From: CBDUEF01 sp018063485
GTDB taxonomy: Bacteria; Pseudomonadota; Alphaproteobacteria; Rhodobacterales; Rhodobacteraceae
Length of the DNA stretch: 64,000 nucleotides
Reading direction: 5' to 3'
Assembly: GCA_037045435.1 (NCBI GenBank)
Contig: JBAOID010000016.1
Location: forward strand, 130,184-194,183
Each line of letters starts with the position of its first letter. Position 1 is the stretch's first letter. The position numbers were made by a program, and so were the translations under genes. Shown here piece after piece: positions 18,836-28,770 of this stretch. The notes under the pieces were generated by a model, which saw only the letters and a program-made list of their open reading frames with translations, had not been told where the DNA came from and did no database searches.

Positions 18836-19735
18836 ATGCACTACGGCTATATCGGGCTGGGCAATCTGGGGGCAGCCTGTGCGGGCTGCCTGTTGCGGGC
18901 GGGGTTTGAGGTTACGGTCTTTGATCTGAACCCCGATCTTGCGGCGGGGTTGCTGGCAAAGGGGGCGCGGTTGGCGCCTTCGGCTGCGGCGCTGGCAGGG
19001 CAGGTGGATCATGTGATCACCTGCCTGCCGTCACCGCGGGTTTCCGAGATCGTATTGCGCGATATTCTGCCTCATATGAAATCGGGAACGCAGTGGCTTG
19101 AGATGTCCACGCTTGGCCGCGACGATGTGCTTCGGCTGGCAGAAGTGGCGCGGGCGGGCGGCGTTCGGATGATGGAGTTGCCGGTGACGGGCGGCGTTCA
19201 TCTGGCGGCACAGGGCAAGATCACCATGCTGGCGGGGGGCGATGGAGATATGTTCGATCTGCACCGTCCGGCGATGGCAGCGATGGGGGACCGGATTTTC
19301 CATATGGGGCCGCTGGGATCAGCGTCGATCATCAAGGTGATCACCAATATGCTGGCCTTCATCCATCTGAAAGCCACGTCCGAGGCCTTGATGCTGGCCA
19401 AGCGGGGCGGTCTGGACCTCGCACAGGCCCATGCGGCGATTGCGGCCTCGTCGGGGAATTCCTTTGTGCATGAAACCGAAGGCGCACTGATCTTGAACGG
19501 ATCTTATGACATCGCGTTCAATATTGATCTGGCCCTGAAAGACCTTGGCTTTGCGCTGGGGTTCGGGCGGGAATTCGGGGTGCCGCTGGAAATGGCGGCG
19601 ATCACCGAACAGACCTATATCGCAGCCAGGGCAGCCTACGGCGGCGAGGCGCAATCGCCGATGATAGCCAAGCTGCTGGAGGATTTGCTGGGCGCTGATC
19701 TGCGGGCAGAGGGGTTTCCGGCGCGGTTGGAATAG
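18836..19735 (+). CDS. NAD(P)-dependent oxidoreductase of the 3-hydroxyisobutyrate dehydrogenase family
   Basis: A 299-residue beta-hydroxyacid dehydrogenase-family protein. It begins directly with the Rossmann motif YIGLGNLGAACAGCLL; the substrate-binding VTGGVHLAAQGKITMLAGG and the catalytic Lys in SIIKVITNMLAF follow, then the all-helical C-terminal domain. It starts 3 bases after the aldehyde dehydrogenase stop. Together they could form an alcohol/semialdehyde/acid sequence, with this enzyme supplying or removing the semialdehyde. Substrate unknown. Confidence 0.88.
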   Translation: MHYGYIGLGNLGAACAGCLLRAGFEVTVFDLNPDLAAGLLAKGARLAPSAAALAGQVDHVITCLPSPRVSEIVLRDILPHMKSGTQWLEMSTLGRDDVLRLAEVARAGGVRMMELPVTGGVHLAAQGKITMLAGGDGDMFDLHRPAMAAMGDRIFHMGPLGSASIIKVITNMLAFIHLKATSEALMLAKRGGLDLAQAHAAIAASSGNSFVHETEGALILNGSYDIAFNIDLALKDLGFALGFGREFGVPLEMAAITEQTYIAARAAYGGEAQSPMIAKLLEDLLGADLRAEGFPARLE

Positions 19736-19884
19736 GAGTTCTAGCGCGTGGCCAACTTCGGGTTGTTAGAAATCAATGGCTTGCCTTTGCAGGTTAGGAA
19801 TTTGTTAAGATTTTTCGCGCAATCTGCGGCTTGCAACTTGGCATCTTGCACGACAAGGTGCAGGCGTCACTTTGGGGGATGCAG

Positions 19885-20995
19885 ATGGATTTTGAGGCCG
19901 AAAACCGCTTTGCAAAGCTGCTGCATCACCGCACCAAATCTGTAGCCCCCGGCGCGCCTTTGGTGCCGGAAATCACCTCATCCGCCACCTATCATACGCC
20001 CGATGTGGAAGGGCTGAGCCATGTTTATGGCCGCTCGGGTATGCCGACATGGGAGGTGCTGGAGGACCAGCTTGGCGCTGTTGGAGGATGCGCCTTGCGT
20101 GGCCTTTCCTTCGGGGATGGCGGCGATTTCGGCGGCGCTGATTTCGGGGTTGCAGGCGGGCAAAAAGCTGATGCTGCCGTCGGATGGCTATTACGTCAGC
20201 CGCCTGCTTGCTGCCGATGTGCTGACGCCCTATGGGGTGCAGGTGCAGGAGGTGGCGACGCGAGATTTTGCCAAGGTGGATTTTGCGGGTGCGGCGCTGG
20301 TGTTGTTGGAAAGCCCGTCCAATCCCGGGCTTGACTGTGTTGACATTGCGGAACTCTCGGCCCGCGCGCATCTGGCGGGGGCGCTGGTGGTGGTGGACAA
20401 TACCACGATGACGCCGCTGTTGCAGCGCCCGCTTGATCTGGGGGCCGATGTGGTGGTGGCCGCTGATACCAAAGCGCCAGCGGGGCATTCGGATGTGCTG
20501 TTTGGCCATGTCGCGAGCCGGAATGAAGCATTCATTGATCGGGTGCGCAATTGGCGCAGGATATCGGGGGCGGTGCCGGGGGCGTTTGAGGCCTGGCTGT
20601 TGCATCGCGGCATTGAGACGCTGGAGGTGCGGTTGCAACGCATGTGTGCCTCTGCGGAGGTGATTGCCGAAAGGTTGGCGGCTCATAAAGCGGTTAGGAA
20701 TACCCGCTATCCGGGCCTGAAGGGCGATCCCTCTTACGCGCTGGCGAAAAAGCAGATGGCTGGATTTGGGTTCTTGATCGGGTTTGAATTGGCTGATGCC
20801 GCGCAAGCGGAGCGATTCTTGACCAATTGCCCCTATATTGCGCAGGCCACGAGTTTCGGGTCGACCCATTCCTCGGGCGAACGGCGGATCAGATGGGGCG
20901 ATGTGGTGGCCCCCGGTTTCATCCGCCTGTCGGTGGGCCTGGAGCCGGTCGAGCCACTTTGGGCGGCGATGCGTGAGGCATTGGACGCGCTATAG
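19885..20995 (+). CDS. PLP-dependent trans-sulfuration-type enzyme (cystathionine/methionine gamma-lyase family), one frameshift
   Basis: About 369 residues of the Cys/Met metabolism PLP family. The N-terminus (SSATYHTPDVEGLSHVYGR), CVAFPSGMAAISAAL, the helix before VVDNTTMTPLLQRPLDLGAD, and the PLP Lys in ADTKAPAGHSDVLFG are clear. One extra base near 20075 splits the frame; the parts join without loss. The start at 19885 is the second of two close ATGs, with GGGGG upstream. The 149-base gap before it may hold its own promoter, so operon membership is unsure. It may be a lyase or a gamma-synthase; the exact reaction cannot be read. Confidence 0.82.
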
Positions 20996-21075
20996 ATCGG
21001 CCAGCAACCGCGCGGCAACCTCGCGCGGGTGGTTACATCCGGGGCCGAGTGCTGCCGCGTCTGCCGATTGCGCGA
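20990..21075 (-). CDS. C-terminal fragment of an unidentified alphaproteobacterial protein
   Basis: Reading leftward, a frame encoding LAQSADAAALGPGCNHPREV then AARLLADL ends in a stop that shares the palindromic CTATAG with the stop of the PLP enzyme. Composition and the tail-to-tail arrangement look genuine. The rest of the gene is missing because the sequence changes to verrucomicrobial coding sequence at about 21.07 kb. Family not recognised. Confidence 0.5.
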
Positions 21076-21095
21076 GGATTTCGAGGCGTACGAGC
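21055..21095. other. Probable chimeric join between two genomes
   Basis: Left of this point all genes look like Rhodobacteraceae; right of it all look like Verrucomicrobia. Both genes that meet here are incomplete: the minus-strand gene has only its C-terminus and the plus-strand propeller gene lacks its 5' part. No transposon end, integrase or tRNA marks the join. Confidence 0.8.
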
Positions 21096-21676
21096 TGAGC
21101 AACACGACGACCAACACGGTGGAGCCGCCGACGAAGTTCAGCCTACCCGCCGCTGCCGTGGATCGGGGCGCGCTTCCGCTTCGAGGTGCGTGATCTCGAG
21201 GGAACCAAGGTTCTGGCCAAGACGATCGACAACAAGTTCTTCCAGCGCGGGACGTCGTTCATCGGCGACGCCGGCGATGAAGCAACTACACGATCCAGGC
21301 CGACGTCCGGAGCGAAGGGGCGCGGCGGAAGATGTCGGAGGTCGGCGTGGTGAACCAGCGCTACATCGTCGTCCTCAAGGGCAATTCCCAGGAGCTCGAG
21401 GTGAACTCGAACCAGGAACGGCTGAAGGTGGCGGTGTCCGTTCCGGTGGCAGCCGAACGTCTGGTACACCGCTGAAGTGCCCGGGTGGACCTCGCGGCCG
21501 ACGGCACCGGCGTGGTGCGGGCGAAAGCCTGGAAGAAGGGGGACCCGGAGCCGGCCGCCTGGACCATCGAGGTGCCGCACAAGACGGCGCACCGTCAGGG
21601 TTCCCCGGGCATGTTTGCCTTCAGCCCCCAGGAAATGCGGGTCTTCGTCGACAACGTTGTGGTCACCCCCAACTGA
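21076..21676 (+). CDS. C-terminal domain of a PQQ-type beta-propeller protein (5'-truncated, frameshifted)
   Basis: The remaining 200 residues form the beta-sandwich tail found after a PQQ-like propeller in verrucomicrobial and planctomycete secreted proteins: FEAYELSNTTTNTVEPPTKF, NQRYIVVLKGNSQELEVNSN, AAWTIEVPHKTAHRQGSPG and a final DNVVVTPN. At least three single-base indels break it. The N-terminal propeller is absent at the join. The next gene is a related propeller protein; in this phylum such proteins often occur as adjacent pairs, and I infer that this was one. Function unknown, probably extracytoplasmic. Confidence 0.7.
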
Positions 21677-21758
21677 ACGCCGGACCAAGATTCACCGATT
21701 CCGTACCGTTCGCGACCGTTCTCCATCCGATCCGTCTCCGCGACCAAGCTATAGACCC

Positions 21759-23373
21759 ATGAAGACTGCGTCCCTGCTGACCCTCGCCCTCGCTGCCGCC
21801 GGCCTCGTTTCGCCGGCGCCAGGACTGGACCCAGTGGGGTGGCACCGCTGGATCGGAACATGTATTCGCCGGCGAAGAACCTCCCGGATCGTTTCGACCC
21901 CGGCAAATTCAAGAAGGGCACCGAAGACGTGGATCTGGCGACGACCAAGAACGTCAAGTGGGTGGCGCGACTCGGGACTCAGAGCTACGGCAACGTGACG
22001 GTGTCGCAGCGGCAAGGTGTTCGTCGGGACCAACAACGACAACCCCCGCGATCCGCAGCACCAGGGCGATCGCGGCATCGTGCATGTGCTTCGACGAGAA
22101 GACCGGCGACTTCCTGTGGCAACTCGTGGTGCCGAAGCTGAAGTCCGGCAAGGTCAACGACTGGGAAAACCTCGGGTGTCTCGAGCTCCGCCGACGATCG
22201 ACGGGCGATCGCGTTTACCTGGTGACCAGTCGGTGCGAGGTGATCTGCCTGGACTTGGAACGGCCTGGCCAATGGGAACCAGGGCATGCAGGACGAGGCG
22301 GCCTATGTGACCAAGGACACCGGCAAGCCGCCGGCCAAGATCGGCCCGAAGGACGCCGACATCATCTGGGTGTACGACATGATGGACCAGTTGGGCGTGT
22401 TCCCGCACAACGCGTCCAACAGTTCGCCCCTGATCGTCGGTGATCTGGTGTTCGTGTGCACCTCGAACGGCCAGGACTGGACCCACGTCAACATCCCGTC
22501 CCCGCTGTCGCCGAGCTACATCGCGCTGAACAAGAAGACGGGCGAGTTCGCCGGCGAGGACGATGCCGGCATCGGGCCCGAAGATTTTCCACGGCCAGTG
22601 GGCGTCGCCGTCGGCGGGCAAGGTGGGCGGTAAATGGCAGGTGTTCGCCGGCGGCGGCGACGGCGTGCTCTACGCGCTCGATTCCGAACCGAGGAAGGCC
22701 GAGGACTCCAGTTTCCTGCGCAAGGTGTGGTGGTTTGACGCCAACCCGCCCGAGTACCGGGCGAAGGATGGAAAGCCGATCAAGTACCCGGCGGCGGAGG
22801 GCCCGTCGCGAGATCAATGCCACGCCGGTGTTCTACAAGAACCGCGTGTATGTCGCGATCGGCCAGGACCCCGAGCATGGCGAAGGTGTCGGCCGTCTGG
22901 TGTGCGTGGACGCCGACCAAGACCGGCGACGTGACGGGCAGGGCGCTGATCTGGGACTACAAGGGGATTCACCGCAGCATTTCGACGGTTTCGATCGATC
23001 CCGGCGACCGGGCTGCTGTTCGTGGGCGATTTTTCCGGCTTTGTGCACTGCCTGGACGCCGAGACCGGGCAAGCTGCTACTGGACCCACGACATGAAGGC
23101 GCACATGTGGGGCAGCACGCTCGTGGCGGACGGAAAGGTGTACGTCGGGCGACGAGGACGGCGACGTCGTGGTTCTGGCGGCGGCCAAGGAGAAGAAGAT
23201 GCTGAGCGAGACCAACCTCAACGCGCCGGTGTATTCGACGCCGGTGGTGGCCAACGGGGTGATCTACGTGGCGAGCAACTCCCATCTCTACGCCTTCCAC
23301 GATTCCGCGCGGCGCCGCGGGCACCCCGGATCAGCCGGCCAAGACGGACGTGAAGCTTGAACCGACCAAGTGA
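21759..23373 (+). CDS. PQQ-like beta-propeller repeat protein, secreted (frameshifted)
   Basis: About 535 residues. A signal peptide (MKTASLLTLALAAAGLVS) precedes repeats typical of PQQ-enzyme/BamB-like propellers: QDWTQWGGT at the mature start, then blade motifs such as GKVFVGTNNDNPRD, DGDRVYLVTSRCEVICLDL, VYVAIGQDPEHGEGVGRLVC and DGKVYVGDEDGDVVVLAA. It ends LEPTK. More than ten frame changes occur, each bridged by conserved sequence. The ATG at 21759 follows closely after the first propeller gene, suggesting co-transcription. A catalytic role (alcohol dehydrogenase type) or a structural one is possible; no cytochrome domain is visible. Confidence 0.75.
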
Positions 23374-23464
23374 CGGGAATCCCGCCTCGGCGAGTTCACG
23401 GACGGAATCTTGTGGTGGAGTCCGGTGGAGGAGAAACTCGATCCCGCGGGTTTCCTGCCACCGA

Positions 23465-24737
23465 GTGAAAACAAACGCATTGCCCATCCCTTCCGCCGCC
23501 CTTTGTCCCCTAACCCAGTCCTCCCGATTCGCAGGGTGGAGCGCCCTTGTGGCCGCAGGACTTCTTGGAGCAATGGGAGTGGGATGGGCCGAGGATACGG
23601 ATCGATTCAGGCCGTATTTCCATTGGAAGAGCTACGAGTGGGATACGATCTGGGGAGTGGACGACGCCAATGGGGTGAGTCTAGGGGCCAATTTCGACCG
23701 CCACTGGGGCGCCGAACTGTCCCTGGACGCGTTTCAGTTGGGGCTCAGAAACACCTCGGATCAACTGGTGGCAGAGATGTCGTCCATCAGCCTCATTCCG
23801 CAGGTGCGACTGCGACAACCGTTCTTCAACGACCGGCTGGTCCCGTACGCCGTGTTGGGGGTTGGGACCTCGTTCGTGCAGTTCAACGACCGTAAGTCTC
23901 ATGCGTTCGACCTGAATCTTGAGGCGGACGGTTGGCAGTGGTCGGCCACCGGCGGCCTCGGGATTGCAGTACTTCCTCGACGACGAAATCGCCTTTGGAT
24001 TCGAGGGGAAGTACGTCTGGGTGGACGAGTTGGACACGAAGATCGGGACGGAGGAAGGGACGATGGACATGTCGTCATTCCTGTTGTCTTTTGGACTCCG
24101 GTTGTACTTCGACGAGAACACCCCTCGCTCTCTGGCGGACCTTCCCGAAAGCCCTTCCGCATCGCGCTTCTATTTTTCGATGAAGGGTGGCGGGCGGGTG
24201 ATCCTCGATGGGGACTGGGGTGGAGGCGTGACCTTGACGCCCCTGGCCCAGGCAGATGACTCCGGATTGAACAAGCACTGGGGCCTGACGTTCGGCGTGA
24301 ACCTCAATCGCCACTGGGCCGCCGAATTGGCTCTGGATGGGGGCGAGACCAGCATCCAGGTGGATGATCGGTATCGAATCGGTGAGTATTCCCAGACGGG
24401 CATCATGCCCCAGATCCGGTATCGCTGGCCCCTGGCGACGGGTCGTTGGGTGCCGTATGCGCTAGCGGGTGGAGGCATGCTTTATGCGGAGTTCAATGAT
24501 GCCAAGCCCCAGAGCCGACTTTTCCCCGGGCTGGACACCAAGGGATTCTATCCGGTGGTCCGGTTTGGGGGCGGGGTGGAGTACTTTTTCACCCGCAACT
24601 TCTCGTTCGGCGCTGAGGCGAACTACCAATACACATGGGATCACACGATCGACCTTGGGGATCGCCCGGAAGTGACCGGGGATTTTTCGATGTTCCAGGC
24701 CCTGCTGATGTTCCGGGTTTATCTGTTCGATCTCTAA
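23465..24737 (+). CDS. Outer-membrane protein with two tandem beta-barrel domains (one frameshift)
   Basis: About 423 residues. A leader (SALVAAGLLGAMGVGWAEDT) is followed by two similar OmpA/OmpW-like barrel halves. The first runs from FRPYFHWKSYEWDTIWG to FGLRLYFDENTP; the second from RFYFSMKGGGRVILDGDWGG to MFRVYLFDL. Matching segments (NFDRHWGAELSLDA / NLNRHWAAELALDG; RLVPYAVLGVGTSFVQFNDR / RWVPYALAGGGMLYAEFNDA) show an internal duplication. Each half ends with an aromatic-rich strand. One indel near 23.95 kb is bridged. The start is uncertain: GTG at 23465 or TTG at 23480. Ligand unknown. Confidence 0.75.
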
Positions 24738-24740
24738 GCA

Positions 24741-24762
24741 TGGGGTGCCTTGACACCCCATC
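24741..24762 (+). terminator. Stem-loop after the double-barrel gene
   Basis: A perfect 8-bp inverted repeat (ATGGGGTG / CACCCCAT) with a 6-base loop begins 4 bases after the stop codon. No T-tract follows, so it may be a weak terminator or an RNA-stabilising hairpin. Confidence 0.5.
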
Positions 24763-24935
24763 TCCCGTTCACCAGTTTTGAAACCCACTCGGCCACGGAA
24801 GGTTGGCTCGGCGACGTTCCACGCGTCGCGAGTTGCGCTCCCTTCGGAAGCCGCCTACTTGATACCCTGAAATTCCGGGTCGGCCGCGAACGGCGTGCTG
24901 GACCCAACACTCCTTTTCAACGAATCCGCCACTCC

Positions 24936-26025
24936 ATGCCTATTCCAACCGTCGCTCCCGAGGCCGTCGCGAAGGCCAAGGATCAACTCAACGCCCACCT
25001 GCTGGAGATCATCCACTGGCATTTCAGTCCGGAAACCGGCATGCCCGTTCTGGCTCGATTGGGCTGTCGAAGAACTGGGACCCGCGCAAGGAGGTCCGGT
25101 CCTTCGACGACATGCTGAAGTTCCCGCACTTCCAGGATGAGTTCCTGCGGGACCTGCAGCCGGAAGTCTGGGTGCCGGCGGCCTTCAAGGGGCAAGCCGT
25201 ACAACATCTTCGAGACGGGCGGCACCACCGGCATGCCCAAGCAGCGCATCGGGTGGAACGACTACAAGGTCGATTACTCGGAGTTCAGCGACAAAATCTC
25301 CGACGCCCATTTCCCACGGGGCGGCGCCTGGCTGATGATGGGGCCGACCGGGCCCGCGCCGCCTGCGGCTGGCGATCGAGCATTTGGCCAACGTCCGGGG
25401 CAGCTCCTGCTACTTCATCGATCTCGACCCGCGCTGGGTGAAGAAGGTCCTGGCGGACAAGAAATTCGATCAAGCCAAGGCCTACATGGTCCACGTGGTG
25501 GATCAGGCGGCGACGATCCTCAAGCACCGCAAGGTGACGGGGCTTTTCACGACGCCCAAGCTTCTCGAGGCCTTGGCGGAGAAGGTGAACCTCTGGGACG
25601 CCGGCATTCGCGGCGTGTTCTGTGGCGGCACCTCCATGAAGCCGCAGGAAGTGCGGTTCATCGTCGAGGAACTGCTGGAGGGCCGGATCGGATTCTATCC
25701 GACTTACGGGAACACGCTGATGGGGTTGGCGGCGAGCGTGCCGTTGCAGCCCGAGGACCAGTTCAGCGTGACGTACTACGCGCCCCAGCCCCGGGCCGTG
25801 CTTCGCGTGGTGAACCCGGCCACGACCGACGAGACTGGTCGGCCTACGGCGAGCTTCGGTCGCGTGGAACTCACGACCCTGACCAAGGAATTCTTCATGC
25901 CGCGCTTCCTGGAGCGCGACGAAGCGATCCGCCGGGCTCCGCGTCCGCCCTACGCCTGGGACGGCGTGGGCGATGTCCGGCCTTTCGGCGCGATGGAAAA
26001 GAACATCGTCGAAGGGGTCTACTGA
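24936..26025 (+). CDS. Short adenylate-forming (ANL superfamily) enzyme, EhpF/PaaK/LuxE-like
   Basis: About 360 residues. The P-loop is FETGGTTGMPKQRIGWNDY; later blocks GVFCGGTSMKPQEV and FYPTYGNTLMGLA match the adenylation core, and the chain stops shortly after DGVGDVRPFG, the hinge-region Asp/Arg. The mobile C-terminal lid domain of about 100 residues, present in acyl-CoA ligases, is missing, as in LuxE and EhpF types. Two or three indels occur before 25.4 kb. The end overlaps tail to tail with the histidine kinase. It activates a carboxylate with ATP; the acceptor and substrate are unknown. It could act with the aldehyde-dehydrogenase-like protein 11 kb downstream, but that is speculation. 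Confidence 0.62.
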
Positions 26026-28667
26026 CCCGATCCGGCAAAAACCGGGATGCGGAGCGTCATGGTGGTGCCCTGGCCGACCGTGGAATCCACCTGGACGCGA
26101 CCCTGGTGGAGTTCCAGGCAACGCTGAACGATCACCAGTCCAAGCCCGGTTCCCGCGCGGGAACCGACATTCCGTCCGCGATGGAAGGCGTGGAATAGCC
26201 ATTCGAGATCGGCTTCGGGAATGCCAATGCCGCGGTCTCGGATGACGATGACCGCCTCGGTCTGATCGCGTCCCACCGTGAGTTCCACCGGGGATCCGGC
26301 GTCCGAGTATTTCACCGCGTTGGTGAGGACATTGGTCAGGATATTGCGCAGCAGGCGTTCGTCGCCGCGCGCCGTGAGCGATGTGACTTCGTCGGGTTCG
26401 GCACGCACCAGGATGGGGCAGTGCTGAATGGTGACCGCGGCCACTTCCTCGGCCACGGTCTGGCAAAGACGGGGAAGATCGAGAGGTTTGGGCTCGAAGC
26501 CGATCCGACCGGCGTCGAGACGCGCGAGCAGGAGGACCTCTTCCATCAGATCCCCCATGCGCCGGGTGCTGCGCTGGATCGAGGCGAGTTGATCGCGTCG
26601 TTCCTCCGGTGGAAGCCGGTCGTGATAGCGCTCCAGGATGCCCGCCGAGGACATGATGATCCCGAGGGGCGTGCGGAACTCGTGAGAGACCATCGACACG
26701 AAATTGCTTTTGAGCACGCCCAGTTCCTTCTCCCGATCCAGGGCGCGTCGGAGATCCGCCTCCACCCGTTTCCGCTGGATGGCCAGCGCGGTCTGGGTGC
26801 CGACGAAGGCCAGGATTTGCTTCTCCGATTCCCCGTAGGCGGTCGGGTTGTGATAGTCCTGCACGGCCATGGCGCCCACGGTCTTTCCGTCTGCCTTGAG
26901 GGGAACTCCGAGCCAGATGGCAGCGGACCGACCGCACTCGATGTAGCGGATGTTTTCCAATCCCTCGACCGTAACAACCCCGTCAGGACCTCGGCGGCGC
27001 GCGGCCGTGGCGCCATCGACCAGCAGCGGTTGGCCGCTTTGCAGGACCGCACCGGTCAGACCCGTGTCAATGGGGCGTGGTGCCGGAATGTCGTCCCCGA
27101 ACTCGTCCCGGAAGTAGGGGAACGTGATGAGCCCCGATTCGGTGGAGTACAGCGCGATGTAAAAATTCCGGGCCGGCATGAGGTCCTGGATGATCTCATG
27201 AATGCGGGCGTAGAGGGCCGGCAGGTCATCCGCGGCATGGACCGCCTCGGAAATCAAATAGGTGGCCTGTTGGGTGCGCTGGCGGCGCAGGCGCTCGGAA
27301 TTGTCGGTGATGCTCGCGCGGAGGAGTCGGCGTCCCTCGGACGGCAGGCGGACGAGGCGGATTTCGCAGGGAATCGGCGATCCACTGGCGTGGAGGTGAA
27401 CCCACTCGAAAACGGGAGTGGCTCCCGCGAGGGCTCCTTCGATCCAGGAGCGGGCGGCGTCGGCGGAGGTTTGTCCGTCTTCCTGGGTGGACGGGCTGAC
27501 ATCGAGCGGTGTCAGTTCACAAAGTCGTTCCTGACTGACTCCAAAGAGTCGAAGGGCATTGCCATTGCCCGCCAGGAACCGTCCGGTGTCGGCGTCGTAG
27601 ACGACAATGGCTTCCGGGGCGTGCTCGATCAGGGTGCGCAGGCTGGCTTCGCTTTCTGAAAGCGCGGCGGTCCGTTCGGCGATCCGCTGTTCCAGGGTCG
27701 CGTTGAGCATGCGGATCTCGTCCGCGGCGGCCCGTCGCTCAGTGATGTCGGCGATGGCTCCGACGTGGTAGGCGACCGCGCCGGTTCTCGGGTCCAGAAT
27801 GGCGTGGGAACTGGTGAGCCCCCAGAACCGCGTTCCATCCCGGCGGACATACTCCACTTCTTCCTGCTCGAATCCTCCGTGTCGGGCGAGTCGGTCCAGG
27901 AGTCGCGGACGAACGGAGGGATTGGCGTAGAGCCTTTCCCGGGGGATGGCCTGGAGTTCGGCGAGTGAACCGTATCCGGACATCCGGAGATAGGCCTGGT
28001 TGACGAAGATCAGCCGGTGCTGGTGGTCGCTGCGGTAGATGGCCTCGGAAATGTTGTCGGCGACCGATGCCAGCAGTTCGCGACTTTCCCTGAGGGCGGC
28101 TTCCGCGGCCTTGCGCTCGGTGATGTCGCGGGCGACGACCACATGGAGGGGCCGTTCGTGGTTCCCGATGACGGTGGCCACGATCTCCAGCGGCAGTTCG
28201 ACGCCGTCGGCACGACGAGCCAGCCACTCAAACCGGTGGGCACCGGTGCGCTCGGTCTCCGCGATGTACCCTGCCGCGGCGATGGAGGAAGGGCGGCCGT
28301 CGGGCTGGAACTCGGGTGACCAATCGGCGGGTTTCAGGTCCAGGAGTTGCTGCTTGGTCTCGCAACGGAGGAGCGCTATGGCGGCCGGATTGGCATCCAC
28401 GAAGGTTCCGCGCGTCGGGTTGAACAGGAAGATCGGGTCGGTGCTTCGCTCGAAGAGAAGTCGGAAGGTGTCGGCACCCGGTGCATTCGATGCCGGGTGA
28501 ACGGACGCCGGCTGCGAAGGGTTGGCAAGGGGTACTTCCACAACAGACTTAGGGTTGAACGGCGGTGTCGCCGCTGGTTTGGCGGGGTTCGGTGACAGCG
28601 GGGCGATCTGCGGCTTGGGTGGTTGTTGCGAACGCCAGGAGGAGGAAAACTCCCGCGCGGCAGGCAA
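26019..28667 (-). CDS. Orphan hybrid-free sensor histidine kinase, PAS-PAS-PAS-GAF-HisKA-HATPase
   Basis: 882 residues in one intact frame. Domains in order: PAS1 (about 68-190), PAS2 (about 195-320), a short coiled coil (about 325-345), PAS3 (about 347-465), GAF (about 480-640), HisKA with phospho-acceptor His662 in VSMVSHEFRTPLG, and HATPase with the N-box NVLTNAVKYSD, G1 DRGIGIP and G2 GTGLGL. No receiver domain, and no response regulator nearby. The TTG start at 28667 is poor: just upstream in another frame lies an ATG with a leader MIRSRLACRAGVFLLLAFAT, so the true N-terminus may be a membrane or signal segment joined by an indel. The signal sensed is unknown. Confidence 0.88.
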   Translation of the reverse strand: MPAAREFSSSWRSQQPPKPQIAPLSPNPAKPAATPPFNPKSVVEVPLANPSQPASVHPASNAPGADTFRLLFERSTDPIFLFNPTRGTFVDANPAAIALLRCETKQQLLDLKPADWSPEFQPDGRPSSIAAAGYIAETERTGAHRFEWLARRADGVELPLEIVATVIGNHERPLHVVVARDITERKAAEAALRESRELLASVADNISEAIYRSDHQHRLIFVNQAYLRMSGYGSLAELQAIPRERLYANPSVRPRLLDRLARHGGFEQEEVEYVRRDGTRFWGLTSSHAILDPRTGAVAYHVGAIADITERRAAADEIRMLNATLEQRIAERTAALSESEASLRTLIEHAPEAIVVYDADTGRFLAGNGNALRLFGVSQERLCELTPLDVSPSTQEDGQTSADAARSWIEGALAGATPVFEWVHLHASGSPIPCEIRLVRLPSEGRRLLRASITDNSERLRRQRTQQATYLISEAVHAADDLPALYARIHEIIQDLMPARNFYIALYSTESGLITFPYFRDEFGDDIPAPRPIDTGLTGAVLQSGQPLLVDGATAARRRGPDGVVTVEGLENIRYIECGRSAAIWLGVPLKADGKTVGAMAVQDYHNPTAYGESEKQILAFVGTQTALAIQRKRVEADLRRALDREKELGVLKSNFVSMVSHEFRTPLGIIMSSAGILERYHDRLPPEERRDQLASIQRSTRRMGDLMEEVLLLARLDAGRIGFEPKPLDLPRLCQTVAEEVAAVTIQHCPILVRAEPDEVTSLTARGDERLLRNILTNVLTNAVKYSDAGSPVELTVGRDQTEAVIVIRDRGIGIPEADLEWLFHAFHRGRNVGSRAGTGLGLVIVQRCLELHQGRVQVDSTVGQGTTMTLRIPVFAGSGQ

Positions 28668-28770
28668 GGCGTGACCGGATCATAAGCAAGTGTGGTCCGG
28701 TCGATTCGCGACCGCCAGTCTGTTGGTTGGGGACGGGCGAGGGTGGAACAGCTGGTCCCATGAACTCTGC

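Noticed and set aside
1..21070. Horizontal transfer of a 21-kb alphaproteobacterial island into a Verrucomicrobium
   Set aside because: No integrase, tRNA, direct repeats or insertion sequence at the join, and both boundary genes are cut off; misassembly explains this more simply.
25285..26937. A 550-residue minus-strand open frame overlapping the ANL gene and the kinase C-terminus
   Set aside because: It covers a second frame of the kinase region and the antisense of the ANL gene; neither part has a conserved domain.
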